Assembly: GCA_019459485.1 (NCBI GenBank)
Contig: JAIBEZ010000099.1
Location: 62,001 to 126,000 of the forward strand
Direction: 5' to 3'
Origin: Prolixibacteraceae bacterium
GTDB lineage: Bacteria > Bacteroidota > Bacteroidia > Bacteroidales > Prolixibacteraceae
DNA: 64,000 bases
Shown: positions 8,833 through 17,835 of the stretch, one piece after another
Position numbering within the stretch: the first letter of the stretch is position 1
Layout of the letters: every line of letters begins with the position of its first letter
Made by a program: the position numbers and the translations under genes
The notes under the pieces: generated by a model
What the model was told of the DNA's origin: nothing
The model's database searches: none
Seen by the model: only the letters and a program-made list of their open reading frames with translations

Positions 8833-10401
8833 ATGAAACGAACCGAATCATTGAGGGCAATTCAGCATTCACAGGAAAAAATTTGGGATGTTATCGTAAT
8901 CGGTGGTGGTGCAACCGGACTGGGTGCCGGAGTTGATGCTGCTTCAAGAGGTTTTGAAACCCTGGTACTCGAAAAGTATGACTTCGCAAAGGGAACGTCA
9001 TCGCGAAGTACAAAACTGGTACACGGTGGGGTTCGTTATCTGGCAGCCGGCGACATTGCCATGGTTTTGGAAGCGCTAAACGAAAGAGGATTGCTTTTGC
9101 AGAATGCGCCGCATCTGGTGCAAAATATGAAGTTCATTATTCCCATTTACGGTTGGTGGGACGGGCCTTTTTATACGGTCGGGTTAAAAGTTTATGATAT
9201 GATGGCCGGAAAACTGGGACTGGGTCCTTCTATCCATATTTCGAAAGAAGAAACCATGAAAGCCATACCAAACCTTGTGGAAAAGGATTTGAAGGGCGGC
9301 GTGATTTATCACGATGGTCAGTTTGATGACTCGAGGCTGGCTATAAGTTTGGCACAAACAATTACCGATAATGGTGGATATGTGTTGAATAATTTCGGTG
9401 TAACCGGATTGATAAAAAATGAGGAGGGCATGATTTCAGGTGTGCAATGTTTTGATTCTGAAAACAATAAATCATATAAGATAAAAGCAAAAGTTGTAGT
9501 CAATGCAACCGGTATTTTTGTTGATTCTATAAACCGTATGGATCAGCCTGAGCATGTAAATACTGTAGTTCCAAGTCAGGGCATTCATATTATTCTCGAC
9601 CAGTCATTTCTTCAGGGCGATTCGGCTATAATGATCCCCAAAACAGCGGATGGACGCGTATTGTTTGCTGTTCCGTGGCATGGAAAAGTGGTGGTTGGTA
9701 CAACAGATACACTGGTTGAAAATCCGGAGATTGAGCCGCGGGCACTGGATGAGGAAATCAAATTTATCCTGACTACAGCCGGGAAATACCTGGCCAAAAA
9801 GCCCCGACGAAAGGACGTTTTAAGCATTTTTGCCGGTTTAAGGCCACTGGCAGCTCCTGAAGACAAAAATCAGGAAACCAAAGAAATATCGCGCAGTCAC
9901 AGGTTGATTATTTCGCCGTCAGGGTTGATTACAATGATTGGCGGAAAGTGGACAACCTACCGCAAAATGGGCGAAGATATCGTTGATAAGGCAATCCTTC
10001 TGGGTGGCTTGAAGGATAAGGAATGTGTCACCAAAAATATGCCCATACACGGATATGTGAAAAATCACAAGAATTACGGGCACCTGTATGTTTATGGTTC
10101 TGATGTGCCAAAGATAAAAGCACTGATTAGTCAGGATCCGGAATTGGCAGAAAAACTCCATCCAGATTTGCCGTACTTGAAAGCTGAGGTTGTTTGGGCA
10201 GTTCGGGAAGAGATGGCACGAACGGTTGAGGATTTTCTTGCACGAAGAACACGGGCACTTTTACTCGATGCAAGGGCAAGTATTGCAATGGCTCCGCTGG
10301 TTGCAGAGATTATGGCTGATGAGCTTGGATACAGGAGAAAATGGCGGAAAGAACAAGTGCGATTATATACTGAATATGCAATTGGTTATATCTTAAACTG
10401 A
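8833..10401 (+). CDS. glpD: Aerobic glycerol-3-phosphate dehydrogenase GlpD
   Basis: This FAD enzyme oxidises sn-glycerol 3-phosphate to dihydroxyacetone phosphate at the membrane and passes electrons to quinone. From the ATG at 8833 it is 522 aa; an upstream in-frame extension to 8716 lacks family similarity. The N-terminus carries the dinucleotide-binding motif VIGGGATGLGAG, followed by SSRSTKLVHGGVRYL, both characteristic of GlpD/GlpA. The C-terminal DAO_C domain contains EEMARTVEDFLARRTR. Seven nt separate it from glpF, so the two form a glycerol operon. No glpK is in the window. Confidence 0.95.
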   Translation: MKRTESLRAIQHSQEKIWDVIVIGGGATGLGAGVDAASRGFETLVLEKYDFAKGTSSRSTKLVHGGVRYLAAGDIAMVLEALNERGLLLQNAPHLVQNMKFIIPIYGWWDGPFYTVGLKVYDMMAGKLGLGPSIHISKEETMKAIPNLVEKDLKGGVIYHDGQFDDSRLAISLAQTITDNGGYVLNNFGVTGLIKNEEGMISGVQCFDSENNKSYKIKAKVVVNATGIFVDSINRMDQPEHVNTVVPSQGIHIILDQSFLQGDSAIMIPKTADGRVLFAVPWHGKVVVGTTDTLVENPEIEPRALDEEIKFILTTAGKYLAKKPRRKDVLSIFAGLRPLAAPEDKNQETKEISRSHRLIISPSGLITMIGGKWTTYRKMGEDIVDKAILLGGLKDKECVTKNMPIHGYVKNHKNYGHLYVYGSDVPKIKALISQDPELAEKLHPDLPYLKAEVVWAVREEMARTVEDFLARRTRALLLDARASIAMAPLVAEIMADELGYRRKWRKEQVRLYTEYAIGYILN

Positions 10402-10408
10402 TTAAATT

Positions 10409-11146
10409 ATGAATCCACTTGTCGCGGAATATCTGGGTACATTTATACTGCTCCTGATGGGAAACGGCGTTTGTGCCAATAGTTCACTAAAAGGAACATT
10501 TGCCAAAGGCGCTGATTGGGTGTTAATATCATTTGGTTGGGGACTTGGAGTTTTCATTGGAGTTATTGTCGCTGGTCCGTCAAGCGGGGCACATTTAAAC
10601 CCGGCAGTTACAATCGGGTTGGCAGTTGCCGGAAAATTTGCGTGGACTGATATGCCCTTGTATGTTCTGGCTCAATTGCTTGGGGCAATGTCAGGAGCTT
10701 TTTTAACTTGGCTGCTTTTTGCCGACCATTATAACCTTACCGAAGATCCGGGAACAATAAAAGGTACATTTTGTACATCACCAGCCATAAAAAATACTCC
10801 CCGAAATGTATTGAGCGAAGTTGTCGGAACTTTTGTCCTGATATTTGTGGTTTTATTCATTGCCGGTCCGGAGTTCATATCTACTGGCGTGGGTGAGGTG
10901 AAAATGGGATTGGGATCGGTGGGCGCTTTGCCGGTTGCATTGTTGGTTGTAGCAATTGGGATGAGCCTTGGGGGGTTAACAGGTTATGCCATCAACCCGG
11001 CACGCGATCTTGGTCCCCGGATCATTCATTCCCTTGTTCCAATTAAATCAAAAGGCACCAGCGATTGGGGATATGCCTGGGTTCCAATTGTCGGACCGGT
11101 TATTGGAGCCATAATTGCTGCAGTGGTCTTTGTCGCAGTGAATTGA
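10409..11146 (+). CDS. glpF: Glycerol facilitator / aquaglyceroporin GlpF (MIP family)
   Basis: This 245-aa inner-membrane channel has six helices and the two half-helix NPA boxes, as AHLNPAVTIGLA and AINPARDLGPR. The Asp directly after the second NPA marks glycerol-conducting members rather than water-only aquaporins. It follows glpD by 7 nt, which supports a role in glycerol uptake before phosphorylation and oxidation. It is convergent with the O-methyltransferase gene 14 nt downstream. Confidence 0.95.
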   Translation: MNPLVAEYLGTFILLLMGNGVCANSSLKGTFAKGADWVLISFGWGLGVFIGVIVAGPSSGAHLNPAVTIGLAVAGKFAWTDMPLYVLAQLLGAMSGAFLTWLLFADHYNLTEDPGTIKGTFCTSPAIKNTPRNVLSEVVGTFVLIFVVLFIAGPEFISTGVGEVKMGLGSVGALPVALLVVAIGMSLGGLTGYAINPARDLGPRIIHSLVPIKSKGTSDWGYAWVPIVGPVIGAIIAAVVFVAVN

Positions 11147-11160
11147 ATTTTCACAGCTGA

Positions 11161-11805
11161 CTATTCCGCGACTTTCTGCACCACCATTATTCCATCCCGA
11201 ACCGGAAGGATCACATTTTTTACACGCTGATCGTTTTGTACCAAATCGTTGAACTCAAGGATTCCACGGGTTTGATCTTCGCCGGCAGCATCCGGATCGG
11301 CTACTTTGCCGTCCCACAGAACATTGTCGGCAATCAGAAATCCGCCAACCGGAATTTTATCAAATATCAAATGGTAATAGTTGCAATAATCACGCTTGTC
11401 AGCATCGATAAAAACCAGATCGAATGAATGGTTGATGGTTGTGATGATTTGCCTTGCATCGCCAATATGCTGAAAAATCCGGTCGGCCAAGCCCGATTTC
11501 AGGAAATATTTTTGTGCGATGGATTCCAGTTCGTCGTCTATTTCGATCGTGTGTAATTGCCCGCCATCGGCCAGTCCTTTTGCCAGACACAATGCTGAAT
11601 AGCCGGTAAAAGTGCCGATTTCGAGAATAAACCTCGGTTTAATCATGCAACTGATCATGCTCAGGATTTGCCCTTGCAGATGACCAGACAACATGCGCGA
11701 TCCCAATATTTTGATGTGTGTTTCGCGGTCGAGTTCACGAAGAAATTCCTCTTCAGGAGAAATATGGTTTAAAATATACTGGTCGAGTAAAACAGGATCG
11801 GTCAT
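11161..11805 (-). CDS. Class I SAM O-methyltransferase (COMT/CCoAMT-like)
   Basis: This 214-aa soluble protein has the Rossmann SAM-binding motif ILEIGTFTGYSALCLA, the acidic ribose-binding TIEIDDELE and the metal-binding segment FIDADKRDYCNYY, typical of the catechol/caffeoyl-CoA O-methyltransferase family, which uses a divalent cation. The acceptor is unknown; bacterial relatives methylate catechols and, in the TrmR branch, tRNA hydroxyuridine. It starts 1 nt downstream of the M16 peptidase stop, so the two are cotranscribed. Confidence 0.88.
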   Translation of the reverse strand: MTDPVLLDQYILNHISPEEEFLRELDRETHIKILGSRMLSGHLQGQILSMISCMIKPRFILEIGTFTGYSALCLAKGLADGGQLHTIEIDDELESIAQKYFLKSGLADRIFQHIGDARQIITTINHSFDLVFIDADKRDYCNYYHLIFDKIPVGGFLIADNVLWDGKVADPDAAGEDQTRGILEFNDLVQNDQRVKNVILPVRDGIMVVQKVAE

Positions 11806-11806
11806 T

Positions 11807-13021
11807 TTACTGATAGATTAAAGTACTGCTTTGCGGTTCATCCAATATTTCGTTGGCAATTTCGAGGATTTCGGCACAGCCAATCGCTTCAATTTTTTTG
11901 AAGATTGTTTCCAGCGTGTCAACCCGATCGAAAAACAAATAACTTTTCCCGATAGAAAGCATCAGATCTTCACGGTTTTCGGTCGAAATGGCCAATTGAC
12001 CGATCAGTTGCTTTTTTGCACGGCTCAATTGCAAAATCCCCATTGGCTGTTCCTTTATTTTCCTGAATTCCTTGTTTACCAACCGAAGCGCCTGCTCCAT
12101 GTTTTCCTTGTCGGTTCCAAAGTACACGCTGAATTCGCCCGTATCGAAATAACCGGTATAACCCGATTCAACATTGTATGCCATTCCGTTACGTTCGCGC
12201 AACACCATGTTCAGCCGCGAATTCATTGACGCCCCGCCCAGGATGTTGTTCAGCAAAACCATTTGCATCCGTTTCGGACTGAAAATAGTCGGTGCAAGGT
12301 TTCCAACAATGCAATGCGCCTGAAACGTATCTTTTTGAATAATCCTCGTCTCGGGTTTGTAATTGTAAAGATCCAACCGCTTTTTTGTTCGGATTTTCTC
12401 CGGAATTTCTCCAAAGAATTTTTCAGCCAGATGAATGAATTTCGTCATTGAAATATTGCCCACCGAACTTAAAACAATTTGGTCGGTATGGTAATTTTCA
12501 TCCATAAATTTCAGGATACTATTTTTGCTGAAAGTTTTAATGAGTTCGGGAGTTCCCAGAATATTGCGCGCAATCGGATGTCCATCGAACAGGATTTCTT
12601 CGAATTCATCAAAAATAAGTTCCGAGGGATTGTCCTTGTAAGAATTGATTTCTTCAATTACCACTTCCTTTTCGAGCTCCAGCTCTTTTGAAGGGAAAGT
12701 GCTGTTAATCAGGATGTCGCTGATCAAATCCATCGAGCGTTGGTAATATTCGCTGAGGAAAGTGGCATAAACAGCGGTTTCTTCCTTGGTGGTATAAGCA
12801 TTCAGTTCGCCGCCTACATCCTCAATCCGGTTTAAAATATGAAATGCCCTGCGCTTTTGGGTTCCTTTAAAAATTACGTGTTCAATAAAATGAGCGATGC
12901 CCTGTTCGTTTGCCTCCTCATCCCTCGATCCGGTATTGATCAGTACTCCAAAATGCGAAACCGGCGATTTCGCTTCCTGATGAATAATACGGATTCCATT
13001 CTTTAATACGAATGTTTGCAT
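11807..13021 (-). CDS. M16 family zinc peptidase (pitrilysin/processing-peptidase type)
   Basis: This 404-aa protein has the inverted zinc motif HFIEH at residues 44-48, with the distal Glu in the EKEVVIEEI segment about 70 residues later. It contains the two halves of an M16B peptidase: the active N-terminal domain and a C-terminal domain carrying the R-x-x-x-x-Y-type signature (LRERNGMAYNVES). No signal peptide is visible. Bacterial M16B enzymes are ATP-independent oligopeptidases. It is the first gene of an operon with the O-methyltransferase. Confidence 0.92.
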   Translation of the reverse strand: MQTFVLKNGIRIIHQEAKSPVSHFGVLINTGSRDEEANEQGIAHFIEHVIFKGTQKRRAFHILNRIEDVGGELNAYTTKEETAVYATFLSEYYQRSMDLISDILINSTFPSKELELEKEVVIEEINSYKDNPSELIFDEFEEILFDGHPIARNILGTPELIKTFSKNSILKFMDENYHTDQIVLSSVGNISMTKFIHLAEKFFGEIPEKIRTKKRLDLYNYKPETRIIQKDTFQAHCIVGNLAPTIFSPKRMQMVLLNNILGGASMNSRLNMVLRERNGMAYNVESGYTGYFDTGEFSVYFGTDKENMEQALRLVNKEFRKIKEQPMGILQLSRAKKQLIGQLAISTENREDLMLSIGKSYLFFDRVDTLETIFKKIEAIGCAEILEIANEILDEPQSSTLIYQ

Positions 13022-13124
13022 CTATTTTCCTGAAATGTGTAAAAATTTTTGGTCTGCAAAAGTATGAAAAAGAAATGGTTCAATACCGAAAGCAAAAAAA
13101 ATGCAACAGATGAAAACATTTATT

Positions 13125-13154
13125 TTTGTAGTTTAAATAATTGGTCTATATTTG
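13125..13154 (+). promoter_or_regulatory. Bacteroidota-type promoter for tRNA-Phe
   Basis: A TTTG at 13125-13128 is followed after 18 nt by TATATTTG at 13147-13154, matching the -33 TTTG / -7 TAnnTTTG pattern of the Bacteroidota primary sigma factor. A leader of about 70 nt separates it from the tRNA. Confidence 0.7.
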
Positions 13155-13229
13155 CAACCCGAAAGCGAAACGGAAGAGCCAAAAGCGACACCGAAAGGCC
13201 TCGAAAAAAGTCCGCGCCGGACTCAAAAT

Positions 13230-13302
13230 GGTGCCATAGCTCAGTTGGTAGAGCAATGGACTGAAAATCCATGTGTCCCTGGTTCAAATCCAGGTGGCAC
13301 CA
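13230..13302 (+). tRNA. tRNA-Phe (anticodon GAA)
   Basis: The acceptor stem pairs GGTGCCA (13230-13236) with TGGCACC (13295-13301), with discriminator A at 13302. The anticodon stem ATGGA/TCCAT encloses the loop CTGAAAA with GAA at 13263-13265, and the T arm is CCTGG-TTCAAAT-CCAGG. CCA is not encoded. A promoter lies upstream and a strong terminator directly downstream, so it is a single-tRNA transcription unit. Confidence 0.98.
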
Positions 13303-13335
13303 CAAAGGGAAGCAAATTGCTTCCCTTTGTTTTTT
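13303..13335 (+). terminator. Rho-independent terminator after tRNA-Phe
   Basis: CAAAGGGAAGCAA pairs perfectly with TTGCTTCCCTTTG around a single A, and a run of six T follows. Confidence 0.9.
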
Positions 13336-13355
13336 ATAAAAAAATCACTTCCCAA

Positions 13356-13387
13356 ATTGAATTGAAGTAATAAATATATTACTTTTG
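13356..13387 (+). promoter_or_regulatory. hicAB promoter with overlapping inverted repeat (candidate HicB operator)
   Basis: ATTG at 13356-13359 and TACTTTTG at 13380-13387, 20 nt apart, form a Bacteroidota-type promoter. An 8-nt inverted repeat, AAGTAATA (13365-13372) and TATTACTT (13377-13384), overlaps the -7 element. HicB antitoxins with an HTH domain repress their own operon, so this is a plausible operator. That is inference from position. Confidence 0.5.
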
Positions 13388-13478
13388 AATTCTTTCCTTC
13401 CATTAGAAACATTATTGTATTTCAATCTAAAAAAGGAAAAGTTTATGAAACCGAAAAACAATAATTTATCACAGAAGC

Positions 13479-13673
13479 GTGAAAAGCAGCGAACTTGTCA
13501 GACTATTGCAAAAAGATGGATGGTTTGTTGTCAGGCAAACGGGAAGTCACATGACTATGGAACATCCTTTCAAAAAGGGGAAAGTTGTTTGCCCTTTTCA
13601 CAGTAGTCACGAAGTTGGGAAAGGTCTTGCAGCAAAGATTCTTAAAGATGCCGGATTGATTGTTAAAAATTAG
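13479..13673 (+). CDS. hicA: HicA-type mRNA interferase toxin
   Basis: This 64-aa protein is a standard HicA toxin with a double-stranded-RNA-binding-like fold that cleaves mRNA. The catalytic His lies in the GSHMTMEHP segment, and the C-terminus has the usual GLAAKILKDAGL helix. Translation appears to start at a GTG (13479), giving KSSELVRLLQKDGW, the family's typical beginning. An ATG at 13445 belongs to another frame. The antitoxin gene begins 3 nt after its stop. Confidence 0.93.
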   Translation: MKSSELVRLLQKDGWFVVRQTGSHMTMEHPFKKGKVVCPFHSSHEVGKGLAAKILKDAGLIVKN

Positions 13674-13676
13674 GAA

Positions 13677-14057
13677 ATGAAGAAGATCGTAACAATTGTA
13701 GAAAAAACTGAAACAGGGTATTCCGCTTATGCAGAAAACTATCCGGTATTTACTGTTGGAAATAATCTGGATGAACTGAAATCAAATATTCTTGAAGCAC
13801 TAAATCTTTATTTTGAAGGGGAACATGTACCTGTTAAATTGGATGATATAAAAATCACTTTGGATTTGCCACAATTCTTCGAGTTCTATAAAGTTATTAA
13901 TGCTAAAGCTCTTTCTGAACGTATTGGAATGAATCAGAGTCTTTTGGCTCAATATATTAATGGGAATAAAAAACCTTCTTCAGCCCAGACTCAGAGAATT
14001 CTAAAAGGAGTCCAGCAAATTGGTCGCGAACTTTCAGAAATCGGGTTTCTGTTGTAA
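13677..14057 (+). CDS. hicB: HicB-type antitoxin with HTH DNA-binding domain
   Basis: This 126-aa protein has an N-terminal HicB RNase-H-like fold (TVEKTETGYSAYAENYPVFTVG), which neutralises HicA, and a C-terminal Cro/XRE-type helix-turn-helix (ALSERIGMNQSLLAQYINGNKKPS), which should bind the hicAB promoter. It is immediately downstream of hicA. It converges with queG, whose stop is 1 nt away. Confidence 0.93.
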   Translation: MKKIVTIVEKTETGYSAYAENYPVFTVGNNLDELKSNILEALNLYFEGEHVPVKLDDIKITLDLPQFFEFYKVINAKALSERIGMNQSLLAQYINGNKKPSSAQTQRILKGVQQIGRELSEIGFLL

Positions 14058-14058
14058 A

Positions 14059-14997
14059 TCAAAAATCTTCCCCCAAAAACCTCAAGTTCCTTTTCAGCCC
14101 TTCAAACCTCGTTCGTTTCACCGCCGAATTCCTGAAAAGCTCGTTAAACAATGGTTTATCCATGTTCTCCCAATCGCTTTTTCGCAAGTTCATCAGTTTA
14201 AAATCCGGGGTAAATGCCGGTTCGTTGTGTGTTTCCGATTTTAAATTCCAGGGACAAACATCTTGACAAATATCGCAGCCAAAAACACGGTTTTTGAATT
14301 TGTCTTTCAACTCCGGATCAATCTCTCCATGGTTTTCAATGGTTTGATACGAGATGCAGCGGCGAGCATCCAAAACGTAGGGAGCGACAATTGCCTGTGT
14401 AGGGCAGGCATCGATGCAGCGGGTGCAATTTCCGCAGTGGTCGCGTACAACTTTATCGTTGGCAGGCAATTCCAAATCGATGATCAGTTCGCCGATAAAA
14501 AAGAAGCTTCCATGTTCAGGCGAAATCAGGTTGGTATTTTTTCCAATCCATCCCAAACCAGCACGCGCTGCCCACGCCCGATCCAAAACGGGTGCCGAAT
14601 CAACAAAACAGCGGCCTTCGCAAGGCGCAATTTTTTCCTGAATAAACCGAAGCAGTTCGCCAAGTTTGTCTTTCATAACAAAATGGTAATCGGTACCAAA
14701 AGCATATTTGGAAAGAACAGGAGCTTCCGGATCAGCTTGTTTTTCAGCAGGGAAATAATTCAGTAAAACAGAAATAACCGATCTTGTATTTTCAACCAGT
14801 AATCGCGGATCGAGGCGTTTATCAAGGTTATTTGCCATGTAATTCATCTCTCCGTGCATTTCATTTGCCAGCCAATTCTGTAATCGGTCTTTTTCTTCCA
14901 CTAAAAAAAGTGCTTCGGAAATGCCACAATCCAGAAACCCAAGTTCTCTGGCTTTGGCTTTGATTTGTTCAACAGCATTTTCTGTAAGCTTACTCAT
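14059..14997 (-). CDS. queG: Epoxyqueuosine reductase QueG
   Basis: This 312-aa cobalamin-dependent iron-sulphur enzyme performs the last step of queuosine formation, reducing epoxyqueuosine to queuosine at tRNA position 34. Two [4Fe-4S] motifs are intact, CGNCTRCIDACP and CDICQDVCPWN. The N-terminal cobalamin-binding half contains SVISVLLNYFP and YAFGTDYH. Length is normal for the short form without the C-terminal HEAT repeats. Confidence 0.96.
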   Translation of the reverse strand: MSKLTENAVEQIKAKARELGFLDCGISEALFLVEEKDRLQNWLANEMHGEMNYMANNLDKRLDPRLLVENTRSVISVLLNYFPAEKQADPEAPVLSKYAFGTDYHFVMKDKLGELLRFIQEKIAPCEGRCFVDSAPVLDRAWAARAGLGWIGKNTNLISPEHGSFFFIGELIIDLELPANDKVVRDHCGNCTRCIDACPTQAIVAPYVLDARRCISYQTIENHGEIDPELKDKFKNRVFGCDICQDVCPWNLKSETHNEPAFTPDFKLMNLRKSDWENMDKPLFNELFRNSAVKRTRFEGLKRNLRFLGEDF

Positions 14998-15096
14998 GAA
15001 ACGATATGATTTAATTCACCAAAAATAGCTGAATTTATTCTTTTTATTTTATAATAAATACCTATTTTTACAAGTGCCACAAACCAAACAACCTGA

Positions 15097-17835
15097 ATGA
15101 CCTACACTTTGAAAAAAACGTTTATTTCATCGATCCTGAAAGTAATTTTCACCTTCTTTTGCTTTCTTTTTCTGAATTTTGCGCTTTCAGCCCAGAATAT
15201 TCAGGAGAAAATAATCAGCGGAAAGTACCAGCAGATCAGCCTGCATGAATTTTTCAATATTATCGAAAAGGAACATCATGTCCGTTTTTATTACAGGCCG
15301 GAATGGATAAAAGCCTATCAGGTCAATCAGGAATTTAAAGAAATGCCACTGATTCAGGTTCTCAATCTGTTACTCGACCGGCAACCACTTTCTTTTCGCT
15401 TTTTCCAGAACAATTCTGTGGTTGTTTTTCCTAAAGGAACCGATGGGCAAAATGTTTCAGGCGCAGACGAACCTCAAATACTGGTTATTGGCGACCCGCT
15501 CAACGAGGGCAGATATTCCACTGCCAAAATAAAAGGGAAAGTAATTGACGGCAAAAACAGCGAACCTTTGGCAGGAGCAATTATTTTTCATGCCCAAACC
15601 GGAACAGGAACCACGACCAGTCCGAAAGGAACCTATGAAATGGATTTACCAACAGGCGACCACACACTTCAGGTTTCATTTATGGGATACGAAGTTTTAC
15701 ATCAGAAAATAAAACTGATTGAAAATGGAAAAGCTGATTTCGAAATTTTTGAAGAAACGCATAGCCTCGATGAAGTAATTATAACGGGCGACGACAGCAA
15801 GGCATCGAAAGCACAAATGAGCATGGTGAGGGTAAATTCACGAATACTGAAAGAACTCCCGGTAATGATGGGCGAAGCCGATGTGATTAAAAGCATGATT
15901 ATGATGCCCGGAGTACAAAGTGTTGGCGAAATGTCGTCGGGCATCAATGTGCGGGGAGGAAATACCGACCAAAACCTCATCCTTATGGACGGTGCTCCCG
16001 TTTTCAACACATCGCATTTATTTGGGTTTTTCTCGATGATCAATCCGGATGCAGTGAAAGATGTGATATTGTTCAAGGGCGGAATTCCTGCTTCTTATGG
16101 CGAGCGTGTTTCGTCCATCATGGATGTGCAGCTCAAGGAAGGCAATACCAAAAATATACAGTTTTACGGCGGAATCGGCCTTATCAACAGTCGTTTCACG
16201 CTGGAAGGGCCGTTCGCAAAGGAAAAGAAAAGCACGTTCCTGATCGGTGGCCGCTCAACATATTCTGACTGGTTGATGAGGCAATCGCGAAATGCCCAGT
16301 TTATGAACAGTGTGGCTCATTTTTACGATGTAAACGGAACCGTCAACCTGGTTTTGGGCGAAAAAAGCAATCTGAAACTAACGGGCTACCACAGCAACGA
16401 TGTTTTTAACCTGAATTCAAATTCGCTTTATACCTACGGAAATTTAATCGGTTCGGCCAACTGGAAAGTGAATGTTTCAAAAAGCATGATCTCAAACCTG
16501 ACCCTGGCATATAGCAAATACAATTTTCAACTCGATCAGAAAGACCCAGATCTTTCAGAAGACGATTATTCTCTGATTACTGGTCTGGAATACGGCAGCG
16601 CAAAATACATCCTTTCGTGGCTACCCAACGATAAACACCGGGTAAATACAGGCTTTCAGGCAATCGGGTACAAGGTTTTTCCAGGCGAAGTCCGTCCGGC
16701 AGGCGATCCGTCGAATGTAATTCCTGAAAAAGTAGCCAAAGAACAATCAATTGAACTTGGGGCTTTTGTTGATGACGATTTTGATTTGTCTGAAAAAACT
16801 GCCATCAATGTTGGTGTTCGTTATGCCCGTTTCATGAGTAAAGGTCAAACAACAGAATCGGACTTCAACCCGACTTTGCCCATATATCCGGGCACGGTGA
16901 ATGGCTCAGGTTCGGGGTCTTGGGAAACAACCCAGATGTATCACGGCATCGAACCACGTTTGGCACTTAAAACCGATTTAAACAGTGGCGCTTCGTTCAG
17001 GTTAAGTTACCAGCGTATCCATCAGTTTATGAACCAGATTTCGAATACCTCGGTAATTTCGCCTGCCGATTTCTGGAAATCTGCCGATGCCAGCATCAAG
17101 CCGCTCATCAGCGATCAGGTTGCCATCGGGTTGTTTAAAACTCCGAAGAAAGGCTTGTTCGAAACTTCGGTGGAAGTATATTACAAAAATCTGCAAAATC
17201 TTCTGGAATATAAAAATGGAGCTGTTCTGGTGATGAACCACAAAATTGAGGATGACATCATCAACGCAGATGGCCACTCTTACGGACTTGAATTGTACAT
17301 GAAGAAGAATTCAGGAAGGCTCAAAGGCTGGGTCAGTTACACCTACTCGCGAACCATGCGCCAAACTGACAACGAGTTGGATGATGAAGTGATCAATGCC
17401 CGAAAGTTTTATCCGTCGGTGTACGATAAACCACACGATTTGTCTGCGGTGCTGAATTATCACATCAGCCGCCGCTGGCGTTTTTCGGGTAATTTTGTGC
17501 TTTCCTCCGGAAGGCCCATCACTTTGCCTGAACAGAAATACATGTTTGATGGCCGTCAGGTTGTATATTACTCCGACCGAAACAAATACCGGATGCCGCC
17601 CTATCACCGCGCTGATGTGAGCATAACGATCGACGAAAACCTGCGACGAAAACGCATGTGGAAAGGAAGCTGGACTTTTTCGGTCTATAATCTTTATGGC
17701 CGTAAAAATCCATATTCGGTATTTTACCGCAAAGATCCGTCCATTCAGCAGGTGGATAAAAACCAATATGCCATTTATAAACTTTCGGTTATTGGTGTAC
17801 CCGTGCCATCGATTACCTATAATTTTAAATTCTGA
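15097..17835 (+). CDS. TonB-dependent receptor with STN and carboxypeptidase-regulatory-like domains
   Basis: This 912-aa outer-membrane protein has a signal peptide (1-33), a secretin/TonB short N-terminal domain (about 40-105), a CarboxypepD_reg-like domain (about 148-230), a plug domain (about 240-350, with SGINVRGGNTDQNLILMDG) and a 22-strand barrel to the C-terminal Phe. STN domains often signal to anti-sigma factors, but no sigma/anti-sigma pair lies beside it. The following DUF4249 gene overlaps by one base, a pairing typical of Bacteroidota and distinct from SusC/SusD. The ligand is unknown. Confidence 0.93.
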   Translation: MTYTLKKTFISSILKVIFTFFCFLFLNFALSAQNIQEKIISGKYQQISLHEFFNIIEKEHHVRFYYRPEWIKAYQVNQEFKEMPLIQVLNLLLDRQPLSFRFFQNNSVVVFPKGTDGQNVSGADEPQILVIGDPLNEGRYSTAKIKGKVIDGKNSEPLAGAIIFHAQTGTGTTTSPKGTYEMDLPTGDHTLQVSFMGYEVLHQKIKLIENGKADFEIFEETHSLDEVIITGDDSKASKAQMSMVRVNSRILKELPVMMGEADVIKSMIMMPGVQSVGEMSSGINVRGGNTDQNLILMDGAPVFNTSHLFGFFSMINPDAVKDVILFKGGIPASYGERVSSIMDVQLKEGNTKNIQFYGGIGLINSRFTLEGPFAKEKKSTFLIGGRSTYSDWLMRQSRNAQFMNSVAHFYDVNGTVNLVLGEKSNLKLTGYHSNDVFNLNSNSLYTYGNLIGSANWKVNVSKSMISNLTLAYSKYNFQLDQKDPDLSEDDYSLITGLEYGSAKYILSWLPNDKHRVNTGFQAIGYKVFPGEVRPAGDPSNVIPEKVAKEQSIELGAFVDDDFDLSEKTAINVGVRYARFMSKGQTTESDFNPTLPIYPGTVNGSGSGSWETTQMYHGIEPRLALKTDLNSGASFRLSYQRIHQFMNQISNTSVISPADFWKSADASIKPLISDQVAIGLFKTPKKGLFETSVEVYYKNLQNLLEYKNGAVLVMNHKIEDDIINADGHSYGLELYMKKNSGRLKGWVSYTYSRTMRQTDNELDDEVINARKFYPSVYDKPHDLSAVLNYHISRRWRFSGNFVLSSGRPITLPEQKYMFDGRQVVYYSDRNKYRMPPYHRADVSITIDENLRRKRMWKGSWTFSVYNLYGRKNPYSVFYRKDPSIQQVDKNQYAIYKLSVIGVPVPSITYNFKF

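Noticed and set aside
13385-13606. 73-aa frame overlapping hicA
   Set aside because: It runs in another frame through hicA; the hicA frame has the clear family match.
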